NCBI GenBank assembly: GCA_002345475.1
Contig: DDWC01000198.1
Coordinates: forward strand, 1 to 7,410
Reading direction: 5' to 3'
DNA from: Firmicutes bacterium UBA2296
Lineage (GTDB): Bacteria > Bacillota > UBA994
DNA length: 7,410 nt
Below are positions 1-5,934 of the stretch, piece by piece. The notes beneath the pieces were generated by a model. That model made no database searches and was not told the origin of the DNA. It was given only the letters and a program-made list of their open reading frames with translations. Position 1 is the first letter of the stretch. The number at the start of each line of letters is the position of its first letter. Position numbers and translations under genes: made by a program.

Positions 1-303
1 CAGCGATGTGGCCAGGCTTCCTGCTATGGTGTAGGCGCCGAAACGCAGACCGAACACTATGGAGCTGACAATCAGCAGCGGCACGTTTATGGCGAGTAGC
101 ACGAGGCCAGGGGAAATACCCAACAGATGAAACAACAGGGTGGCAATACCGCTGGCACCACCCGCGGCTATCTTATTGGGAATGAGCAGCGCATTAAGTC
201 CGATTGCCGTGATAATGCTGCCGATTACTATCCCCGAGTAGTCTATCAGGAAGCGCTTGACGGCCAGCAGCCGGCTTTGCTTAGCGCCACTTGCCGAGGG
301 CAT
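1..303 (-). CDS. YitT/DUF161-family membrane protein, N-terminal part (cut by window edge)
   Basis: This is the first 101 codons of an integral membrane protein; the rest lies beyond the left edge. I translated it by hand from the ATG at 303-301. After a basic, polar N-terminus (residues 1-21) comes a hydrophobic segment at about 23-42 ending in LNALLIPNKIAAGGASGIAT, which is the usual opening of YitT/DUF161 proteins. A second hydrophobic stretch follows at about 50-61 and a third at about 66-86 (LVLLAINVPLLIV). The family is widespread in Bacillota; members have about five or six membrane helices and usually a cytoplasmic DUF2179 domain. Its transport substrate or role is not firmly established, so I assign no function. 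A GAGG ribosome-binding site lies 7 nt before the ATG, inside the end of the aminotransferase gene. The two genes overlap by 23 nt in different frames, which suggests coupled translation. The family call is fairly sure; the full length cannot be judged. Confidence 0.85.
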   Translation of the reverse strand, partial: MPSASGAKQSRLLAVKRFLIDYSGIVIGSIITAIGLNALLIPNKIAAGGASGIATLLFHLLGISPGLVLLAINVPLLIVSSIVFGLRFGAYTIAGSLATSL

Positions 304-1456
304 GCTCTATCCTCGAGATGGCCTTGAGCAGGTTCTCCTGTGAGTTGGCGTAGGACAACCGTAAATGCCCTTCGCCGTACTCGCCAAAAGCTGTGCCGCC
401 CAGGGCGGCAACGCCTGCGTCCTGCAGCAGGTAGTCGGCAACATCCCGGGATGGCCGGCCAAAAGAAGAAATGTTGGGGAAGGCGTAGAAGGCCCCCTTA
501 GGTACACGGCAGCTGACACCGGGAATTGAGTTCAGGCCCTCAACCAGCAGATCTCGTCTCAGGCGGAACTCTTCCACCATGCTCGTTACGTCATGCTGAG
601 GTCCGGTAAGAGCCTCAAGACCTGCCATTTGCGTAAAAGCTGCTGTACAAGAGTTGGAATTCACCATAAGCTTGGTCACTTTTTCAGCCAGGAACGGATG
701 CATAACTCCGAATCCCAGGCGCCATCCGGTCATGGCATAGGTCTTTGAGAAGCCGTCAAGAATTATGGTGCGATCCTTCATGCCCGGGAGGGAAGCGATT
801 GAGAGAGCTTCTCCCTCGTAAATTATGCGATCGTAGATCTCGTCGGACATTATGAGAATGTTCGTGTCCCGCACCAGATCGGCAATGCGCCTGATGTCGT
901 CGGGTGTAAGCAGCCCTCCGGTGGGGTTAGCAGGGGTGTTGATAATAATCAGCTTGGTCCTGGGAGTGATCTTGGCTGCCAGGTCATCCAGGTCAAGGCG
1001 AAAGTCATTTTTCTCCAGCAGCGGCAACGGTACAGCAGTTCCTCCGGCAAAATTTATGCAGGATTCGTAGATCGGAAAGCCGGGATTGGGGTAAAGCACT
1101 TCGTCCCCCGATTCTATCAAAGCCAGCATAATGTAGAACATTATAGGTTTGCCACCCGGGACAACGACCACTTCGTCAGCGCAGGTTTGCACGTTCTTCT
1201 GGCGAAACACGTAGTCCGCGATGCCCTGGCGCACTGCGGGCAGCCCCGCCGCCGGGGTGTAATGGGTGAGGCCGCTGTCAAGAGCGTGTTTGGCGGCATC
1301 ACGAATGTTAACCGGTGTGTCGAAGTCGGGCTCACCGATTTCAAGATGGATAATTTCCTTGCCCTGGGCTTCAAGTTTTCTGGCACGGGCCAGAACTTCA
1401 AAGGCTGTCTCCGTGCCGAGGCGAGACATTCTCTTCGCCAGCATATTTTCGAACAT
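281..1456 (-). CDS. PLP-dependent class I/II aminotransferase (aspartate aminotransferase-like)
   Basis: A 391-residue cytoplasmic fold-type I aminotransferase that moves an amino group between an amino acid and a 2-oxo acid; aspartate or an aromatic/branched amino acid is the likely donor. Landmarks are all present: the N-terminal IGEPDFDTP (40-48), NPTG (177-180) with the cofactor-contacting Asn177, SDEIYD (204-209) with Asp205 and Tyr208, SKTYAMTGWRLG with the Schiff-base Lys238, and HLRLSYA near the C-terminus with Arg366, which should bind the substrate carboxylate. The length is normal for the AspC/AlaT group. The glycine loop near 101-104 reads GGKP, and YPNPGFPIYES follows at 122-132; this belongs to a subgroup distinct from classical AspC, so substrate specificity is open. 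The start at 1456 has a G-rich ribosome-binding site (GGGGG, 7 nt upstream); the next in-frame ATGs have none. It lies 15 nt after the transketolase C subunit and is probably cotranscribed with it. The family is certain, the substrate is not. Confidence 0.92.
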   Translation of the reverse strand: MFENMLAKRMSRLGTETAFEVLARARKLEAQGKEIIHLEIGEPDFDTPVNIRDAAKHALDSGLTHYTPAAGLPAVRQGIADYVFRQKNVQTCADEVVVVPGGKPIMFYIMLALIESGDEVLYPNPGFPIYESCINFAGGTAVPLPLLEKNDFRLDLDDLAAKITPRTKLIIINTPANPTGGLLTPDDIRRIADLVRDTNILIMSDEIYDRIIYEGEALSIASLPGMKDRTIILDGFSKTYAMTGWRLGFGVMHPFLAEKVTKLMVNSNSCTAAFTQMAGLEALTGPQHDVTSMVEEFRLRRDLLVEGLNSIPGVSCRVPKGAFYAFPNISSFGRPSRDVADYLLQDAGVAALGGTAFGEYGEGHLRLSYANSQENLLKAISRIEHALGKWR

Positions 1457-1471
1457 TATTACGCCCCCAAT

Positions 1472-2416
1472 CTACTTTTTTCTTTGGATCGCCTTGAGAA
1501 CCGCGGCGACTATTTCCCTGTGAGTGAGTCCGTAGGCCTCTGCCAGTTCATCGGGAGTGCCGGATTCACCAAAGGTGTCCATAATTCCGACCATTTCGAT
1601 GGGGACGGGGCAGTGCTTGGCAGCACATTCCGCTACAGCACCGCCCAGGCCAGCATAAATCTGATGCTCCTCTGCGGTAACCAGGACTCCTGTCTCCCTC
1701 GCTGCGCCGATAATTGCGGTTTCATCCAGCGGCTTAATGGTGTGCATATTGATAACCCGCACCTTCAGGCCCTGCTCAGCCAGAAGATCGCTGGCCACGA
1801 GTGCCTCATAAACGATAGGGCCAGCAGCGATAATCGTAGCATCTGAGCCCTCACGCAGTACATTGGCCGTGCCCACTTCAAAGGGCGAGTCAGATTCAGT
1901 GAACACTGGCGTCGCCTCCCGGGCAAATCTCAGATATACAGGGCCGTATATCTCTGCGGCGGCCAGGGTTGCCTTTCTCGTCTCTTCGGCATCACAGGGC
2001 AGAATCAGCGTCATGTTGGGCAGTACTCTCATCAAAGCGATTTCTTCCAATGATTGATGAGTGCCTCCGTCGGGACCGACAGAAATGCCACCATGTGCGC
2101 CGCCAATCTTCACATTCAGGTTGCCGTAGCAGATGCTGGTGCGAATCTGGTCCCAGGCGCGCCCGGCGACGAAAACACCATAGGTACTGGCGAAGGGTAT
2201 TTTGCCACCTAGAGCCATACCCGCCGCTGTGGCCAGCATGTCCTGCTCCGCTATGCCCATGTCAAAAAACCTATCTGGATGAGCCTTCCAGAACCAGTCT
2301 GCCCGAGTGGACTTAGCCAGGTCAGCATCAAGAACAAGCACATTCGGGTTTGATTTGCCCAGTTCCAGCAGGGCCTCACCATAGCCGTCGCGAGTAGGTT
2401 TCATCTTGGTCATCAT
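1472..2416 (-). CDS. Transketolase, C-terminal subunit
   Basis: At 314 residues this is the second half of a split transketolase: the pyrimidine-binding domain (about 5-170) followed by the transketolase C-terminal domain (about 190-305). GIAEQDM at 54-60 carries Glu57, the conserved glutamate that activates the aminopyrimidine of thiamine diphosphate. GPDGGTHQS (114-122) holds His120, a conserved histidine of the substrate pocket. The enzyme transfers two-carbon ketol units between sugar phosphates in the non-oxidative pentose phosphate pathway, but only together with the N-terminal subunit encoded immediately upstream. Two ATG codons stand side by side: 2416 lies 5 nt and 2413 lies 8 nt from the GGAG of an AAGGAG box. 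The second has the better spacing, so the protein may be one residue shorter. The AAGGAG box overlaps the stop codon of the N subunit, so translation of the two halves is probably coupled, giving similar amounts. Alternative roles (a DXS-like or sugar-specialised ketolase) are less likely. Confidence 0.95.
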   Translation of the reverse strand: MMTKMKPTRDGYGEALLELGKSNPNVLVLDADLAKSTRADWFWKAHPDRFFDMGIAEQDMLATAAGMALGGKIPFASTYGVFVAGRAWDQIRTSICYGNLNVKIGGAHGGISVGPDGGTHQSLEEIALMRVLPNMTLILPCDAEETRKATLAAAEIYGPVYLRFAREATPVFTESDSPFEVGTANVLREGSDATIIAAGPIVYEALVASDLLAEQGLKVRVINMHTIKPLDETAIIGAARETGVLVTAEEHQIYAGLGGAVAECAAKHCPVPIEMVGIMDTFGESGTPDELAEAYGLTHREIVAAVLKAIQRKK

Positions 2417-2425
2417 AATCGCTCC

Positions 2426-3244
2426 TTATGCTAGTTCTTTAAGTGCAACGGCCAGTTCCGCTGCATTTGGCGCTTTGCCATGCCATTCGGCCACGTCTTC
2501 CATAAAGGACACGCCTTTGCCTTTGATGGTCTTGGCGATGATGATGGTGGGTTGGCATTTCACACTGGCTGCTCTCTGGTAGGCGAGGAGGACTTCGTCG
2601 AGGTTATGCCCGTCGACCTCAATAACGTTCCAGCCAAAGGCCAGCCATTTGTCGGCCACCGGGGCAATACACATGACATCGTCACAGCAACCGTCAATCT
2701 GTAAATTGTTGTAATCCAGAATGGCGCATACATTGTCGAGCTTGTAGTGGGCCGCTGTCATGGCAGCCTCCCACACCTGGCCCTCCTGTATTTCTCCATC
2801 GCCCAGCAGGCAGTATATGCGGTGGTCTTTTCCGTCAAGTTTGGCGGCAATGGCCAATCCGTTGCTTATGGATAGTCCCTGTCCCAGCGATCCGCTGGAG
2901 GTGTCCAGTCCGGGAAGAACCTGCATGTTCGGATGCCCCTGTAGTCTGCTGCCAAATTTGCGCAGGGTTTTCAGTTCGTCGGCAGGGAAATAGCCTGATC
3001 TGGCCAATACAGAATATAATACAGGGCAGGCGTGCCCCTTGGAGAGAATAAATCGGTCGCGATCGCTCCAGGTGGGGTTGGCAGGGTCGTGCCGCATTAC
3101 ATTAAAATAGAGCCCTACTACGAGCTCAACAGCGGAAAGAGATCCCCCGGGATGGCCTGAACCTGCCGCAGCAGTCATTTCGACGATATCGCGCCTGACA
3201 GTGGTGCAGAGTTCACGCAGCTGGTCGTTGTTGGCAAGGGTCAC
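2426..3244 (-). CDS. Transketolase, N-terminal subunit (GTG start)
   Basis: At 272 residues this is the diphosphate-binding half of a split transketolase. It shows GSGHPGGSLS (28-37) with His31, LSKGHA (67-72) with His71, GHP (103-105), GSLGQGLS (118-125), and the thiamine-diphosphate motif running from GDG at 148-150 to NN at 179-180. KGKG and a following EWHGKAPN near the C-terminus complete the domain. Full-length transketolases carry this region fused to the pyrimidine and C-terminal domains; here these are on the next gene, 9 nt downstream. The active site forms only at the interface with that subunit. The reading frame begins with GTG at 3244, preceded by a G-rich Shine-Dalgarno-like stretch (AAGGGGG, 9 nt upstream). 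No ATG gives a better start: the frame upstream is open but lacks one, and the first internal Met (23) falls too close to the His31 motif. It is the promoter-proximal gene of the leftward operon. Confidence 0.95.
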   Translation of the reverse strand: MTLANNDQLRELCTTVRRDIVEMTAAAGSGHPGGSLSAVELVVGLYFNVMRHDPANPTWSDRDRFILSKGHACPVLYSVLARSGYFPADELKTLRKFGSRLQGHPNMQVLPGLDTSSGSLGQGLSISNGLAIAAKLDGKDHRIYCLLGDGEIQEGQVWEAAMTAAHYKLDNVCAILDYNNLQIDGCCDDVMCIAPVADKWLAFGWNVIEVDGHNLDEVLLAYQRAASVKCQPTIIIAKTIKGKGVSFMEDVAEWHGKAPNAAELAVALKELA

Positions 3245-3277
3245 TAAGGACAGCCCCCTTCTAAGTATTGTTGCATA

Positions 3278-3305
3278 TTGTGAGTCACATTGACGGGTAT
3301 ATTAT
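3278..3305 (+). promoter_or_regulatory. Candidate rightward promoter for the glycosyltransferase gene
   Basis: TTGTGA (3278-3283) and TATTAT (3300-3305) are separated by 16 nt and match the sigma-70/sigma-A consensus at 4/6 and 5/6 positions. Transcription would start near 3312, about 39 nt before the glycosyltransferase ATG. The -10 overlaps the -10 of the leftward promoter. It is weaker than that promoter, and another start point cannot be excluded. Confidence 0.4.
3279..3289. promoter_or_regulatory. Perfect inverted repeat TGTGAGTCACA, candidate operator
   Basis: TGTGA and TCACA are exact inverted copies around a single G. The repeat lies at about +5 to +15 of the predicted leftward transcript and covers part of the -35 region of the candidate rightward promoter, a position suited to repression of either. 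The half-sites resemble those of CRP/FNR-type regulators, but the spacer is 1 nt rather than 6, so that family is not implied. The regulator is unknown. Confidence 0.35.
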
Positions 3306-3309
3306 AGCA
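3301..3309 (-). promoter_or_regulatory. Extended -10 promoter for the transketolase operon
   Basis: On the minus strand this reads TGCTATAAT, a perfect TATAAT with the TG of an extended -10. No good -35 lies 16-18 nt upstream (the best is CTCATT), which is tolerated by extended -10 promoters. Transcription would begin near 3294, giving an untranslated leader of about 50 nt before the GTG start of the N subunit. This is a prediction from sequence only. Confidence 0.65.
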
Positions 3310-3350
3310 CAAACAGGGGACGAAATGAGACACAAGGAGGCCTGCCAGGA

Positions 3351-4442
3351 ATGCGTATTCTTGTCTTTTCCACATCTATTGGACACGGGCACAACCAGGT
3401 GGCGAGAGCCATACAGGAGGAAGCCGACGCCAACGGACACAGCGCCACCGTCATAGACGTACTGGATTTCGTCAGCCCATTCCTCTCCAAGGTTGTTCTG
3501 GAGGGTTATTTGCGCATACTGCGCTATACGCCCCACATCTACGGCAGATTGTATGAATATAGCGAGGAGAGTGCCGGTGTTGAGTACTCTTCTATTGTCA
3601 ATAACCTCCTGTGTCGCGGCTTCCAGCGTCTGCTAAAGCGTGAGCAGCCTTCTGCCATTATTTGCACCCATAGCTTTGCCGTCGGACTGCTTACGGCCCT
3701 GAAGCAACGTCTGCGTCTGGATCTGCCCATTTACACTGTCATAACGGACTTTGCTGTTCATCCCAACTGGATTCATAGCGGCGTCGATCGCTATGTCATA
3801 GCCGATTCGCGCATGGCACCATTGATGGCGGCTCTAAATGTCACTAGCCAGCTGTTGAGGCCTCTGGGAATTCCTTTGCGCAGGCAGTTCTCTGTGAAAC
3901 AGTCGAAACAGGAAGCCCGTGCTTTGCTGGGTTTAACTCCTGCACCAACGGTGATGCTGATGGGCGGCGGTCTCGGACTCGGGCTTAACCTGGATTTCAT
4001 CCGGTCGATTTCTATAGCTCTTCCAGAGCATCAGATTCTCGTAACGGCGGGCCACAACAGGGCCATTGCTCGAGAACTGTCTCAGCGCCCATTAGCTGAT
4101 AAGGTTCAGGTTCTCAGTTATGTGGAAAACATCTGGGACTACATGTCCGCGGCGGATCTTCTGGTAACCAAGCCAGGGGGGGTCACCTGTTCTGAAGCGC
4201 TGTGCATGGGTCTGCCCATGGCGCTTGTTTCGCCAATTCCCGGTCAGGAGCACCGCAACGCAGTGTTCATGACGGACCAGCTGGCAGCAATTATTCTGGA
4301 CGAGACCAATGCTGTGAATCGCCTCAGTGATCTTCTGGCCGATGAAGAACGCCTGGCCACGATGAGCAGGTTTGCCACCAGGCTCGGCAAGCCGACTGCA
4401 GCGGCCGACCTGATAAAGATGGTTGAGACTGAAATCGTATAG
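3351..4442 (+). CDS. MGDG synthase/UgtP-like glycosyltransferase (GT28 type)
   Basis: A 363-residue protein of the monogalactosyldiacylglycerol synthase/processive diacylglycerol glucosyltransferase group. These enzymes work at the inner face of the membrane and transfer a sugar from a UDP-sugar to diacylglycerol, making glycolipids and, in some Bacillota, the anchor of lipoteichoic acid. The N-terminal domain opens with STSIGHGHNQVARAI (7-21), the family's glycine-histidine acceptor-side motif. The C-terminal GT-B domain begins near the glycine-rich GGGLGLG (205-211) and contains KPGGVTCSEA (274-283) with Glu282, then PIPGQEHRNA with Glu300, the nucleotide-sugar-binding pattern of this family. 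The length is close to UgtP, and no signal peptide or transmembrane helix is evident. AAGGAGG lies 10 nt before the ATG. The gene stands alone, divergent from the transketolase operon, and is followed by a hairpin. MurG also belongs to GT28, but its N-terminal motif differs. Donor sugar and acceptor cannot be read from sequence. Confidence 0.88.
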   Translation: MRILVFSTSIGHGHNQVARAIQEEADANGHSATVIDVLDFVSPFLSKVVLEGYLRILRYTPHIYGRLYEYSEESAGVEYSSIVNNLLCRGFQRLLKREQPSAIICTHSFAVGLLTALKQRLRLDLPIYTVITDFAVHPNWIHSGVDRYVIADSRMAPLMAALNVTSQLLRPLGIPLRRQFSVKQSKQEARALLGLTPAPTVMLMGGGLGLGLNLDFIRSISIALPEHQILVTAGHNRAIARELSQRPLADKVQVLSYVENIWDYMSAADLLVTKPGGVTCSEALCMGLPMALVSPIPGQEHRNAVFMTDQLAAIILDETNAVNRLSDLLADEERLATMSRFATRLGKPTAAADLIKMVETEIV

Positions 4443-4444
4443 CT

Positions 4445-4487
4445 AAGACGGACCCTGAAGCTCCTGGCGTGTGACGGGGTCTGTCTT
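4445..4487 (+). terminator. Hairpin after the glycosyltransferase gene, possible intrinsic terminator
   Basis: AAGACGGACCC (4445-4455) pairs with GGGTCTGTCTT (4477-4487): ten Watson-Crick pairs and one G-T pair, with a loop of about 20 nt. The stem starts 3 nt after the stop codon. The tail (CTGTTTG) is only modestly T-rich and the loop is long, so termination efficiency is uncertain. Its position just before a separate promoter supports a transcript boundary here. Confidence 0.45.
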
Positions 4488-4524
4488 CTGTTTGCCCGCC
4501 TGATTGATGCTGCCGGTGCCTGAG

Positions 4525-4553
4525 TTGTCCTTGCGGACGGCGACTGCTAAAAT
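4525..4553 (+). promoter_or_regulatory. Promoter of miaB-mutS
   Basis: TTGTCC (4525-4530) and TAAAAT (4548-4553) are separated by exactly 17 nt, and a TG one base before the -10 gives the extended form TGCTAAAAT. Transcription would start near 4560, about 24 nt before the miaB ATG. A short inverted repeat, AATAA-GAG-TTATT (4551-4563), straddles the predicted start point; it may be chance in AT-rich sequence. Confidence 0.65.
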
Positions 4554-4583
4554 AAGAGTTATTATCGAACATGGAGGACTGTC

Positions 4584-5909
4584 ATGAAATATATGCTGGA
4601 AATTTTCGGCTGCCAGATGAATGAGAACGATGCCGAAGTGCTGTCGGGTCATCTGGAGAACCTGGGCTATACACAGACGCAAGACGAAAACGAGGCCGAC
4701 ACCATTATCCTTATTACCTGCTGTGTGCGTGAACACGCTGAAAGCAAGGTGTACGGACGCATAGGAGAGCTGCATCGACTGAAGCAGGAGAGGCCTCATA
4801 TGGTTCTCGGCATTGGGGGGTGCATGACACAACAGGATGAAGTCGCCCGGCGCATACGGGAGCGTTTCCCTCACATGGACCTCATCTTTGGTACACACAA
4901 CCTCGAGGAGTTTCCCCGCATGTTCGAGCTGGCCAGAGACACCGGAGAGCCCGTTCTGGCCGTGCTGCAGGAGTCGGGTGCTGTGGTGGAAGGCCTGCCC
5001 CGCAAGCGCTCGGACGCGATGAAGGCCTGGGTTACCATCATGTATGGCTGCAACAACTTTTGCTCCTACTGCATAGTGCCCCACGTTAGGGGTCGAGAAC
5101 GCAGTCGACAGAAGGAGGATATTGTGGCAGAGGTAGTCGATCTCGCCAGCAGGGGATACAAAGAGGTGACACTCCTGGGGCAGAACGTTAACTCCTACGG
5201 CAAGGATCTCAGTGAGCCGCTGGATTTTGCCGACCTTTTGCTGGCGCTGGAAGCGGTGGACGGCATTGTGCGTATAAGGTATATGACATCGCATCCCCGT
5301 GATTTTACTGAGAGACTCATTTCGGCCATCTCTGCATCTCGGAAAGTCTGCAGCCACTTCCATCTGCCAGTTCAGTCAGGCAGTGACCGCATACTACAGG
5401 CCATGAACCGCGGTTATACCCGTAAGAACTATCTCGAACTGATCGCCAAGATCAGGGGAGCAGTGCCAGACGCCACCATCACCACAGATTTCATTGTAGG
5501 CTTCCCCGGTGAGTCAGCGGCCGAGCATGCCGAGACAATGTCCCTTGTCAGGGAGGTCGGTTTTGATGCGGCCTTCACCTTCGCTTATTCACCCCGAAGC
5601 GGTACGCCTGCCGCCAAACTCCCTGAACAGCTGACTGCAGAGGAGAAAAACTTCCGGCTGCGGGAGCTAATCACGCTGGTGAATGAATCATCTTTGCGCC
5701 AGAACGCCAGGCTTGTGGGTCAACAGGTTGAAGTCCTGGTGGAAGGTACCAGCAAAACAGACCTCTCGCGACTGACCGGGCGTACCAGTGGTAACAAACT
5801 GGTTCATTTTGCGGGGCCCATGTCCCTGACCGGTACACTGGCCAAGGTGATGATCACCCAGGCGCAAACCTGGCATATGCTGGGAGAACTGATCAGCAAC
5901 GAGCAGTAG
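4584..5909 (+). CDS. miaB: tRNA-2-methylthio-N6-dimethylallyladenosine synthase MiaB
   Basis: A 441-residue radical-SAM methylthiotransferase that adds a methylthio group to N6-isopentenyladenosine at position 37 of tRNAs reading UNN codons, giving ms2i6A. The N-terminal UPF0004 domain holds the three cysteines of the auxiliary 4Fe-4S cluster: Cys10 (FGCQMNENDAE), Cys46 (TCCVRE) and Cys80 (GGCM). The radical-SAM cluster is bound by Cys156, Cys160 and Cys163 (YGCNNFCSYC). Further SAM-domain landmarks are LLGQNVNSYG, HLPVQSGSD and TTDFIVGFPGE. A TRAM RNA-binding domain covers about 375-437. FGCQMN and the TCCVRE-type motif fit MiaB rather than the relatives MtaB or RimO. The start is supported by GGAGG 6 nt upstream of the ATG. 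It has its own promoter and lies 25 nt before mutS, an arrangement common in Bacillota and some other phyla, so the two are probably cotranscribed. Confidence 0.97.
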   Translation: MKYMLEIFGCQMNENDAEVLSGHLENLGYTQTQDENEADTIILITCCVREHAESKVYGRIGELHRLKQERPHMVLGIGGCMTQQDEVARRIRERFPHMDLIFGTHNLEEFPRMFELARDTGEPVLAVLQESGAVVEGLPRKRSDAMKAWVTIMYGCNNFCSYCIVPHVRGRERSRQKEDIVAEVVDLASRGYKEVTLLGQNVNSYGKDLSEPLDFADLLLALEAVDGIVRIRYMTSHPRDFTERLISAISASRKVCSHFHLPVQSGSDRILQAMNRGYTRKNYLELIAKIRGAVPDATITTDFIVGFPGESAAEHAETMSLVREVGFDAAFTFAYSPRSGTPAAKLPEQLTAEEKNFRLRELITLVNESSLRQNARLVGQQVEVLVEGTSKTDLSRLTGRTSGNKLVHFAGPMSLTGTLAKVMITQAQTWHMLGELISNEQ

Positions 5910-5920
5910 ATAAATAGGCC

Positions 5921-5926
5921 GGGAGG
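5921..5926 (+). promoter_or_regulatory. Ribosome-binding site that fixes the TTG start of mutS
   Basis: GGGAGG lies 8 nt before the TTG at 5935-5937. The first in-frame ATG codons, at 5953 and 5956, lie 26 and 29 nt away, too far to use this site, and have no ribosome-binding site of their own. This decides the start in favour of TTG. Confidence 0.7.
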
Positions 5927-5934
5927 TTTGACAC

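Noticed and set aside
1187..1846. A 219-codon plus-strand open frame opposite the aminotransferase and transketolase genes
   Set aside because: It spans the junction of two well-supported minus-strand genes and has no family motif or plausible ribosome-binding context.
3290..3295. TTGACG as an alternative -35 for the glycosyltransferase gene
   Set aside because: At 17 nt spacing the -10 position reads ACAGGG, so there is no promoter match.
3268..3536. Short open frames on both strands across the divergent intergenic region
   Set aside because: They overlap promoters and the start of the glycosyltransferase gene, have no family similarity that I recognise, and are explained by the real genes on either side.
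4443..5363. A 306-codon open frame on the minus strand opposite miaB
   Set aside because: Its translation has no recognisable domain and irregular composition. It lies exactly antisense to a clear miaB with all catalytic cysteines, so it is a codon-composition shadow.
5928..5933. Perfect -35 hexamer TTGACA between miaB and mutS
   Set aside because: No -10 lies 16-18 nt downstream (that position reads about CGATGA), so a separate mutS promoter is not supported.
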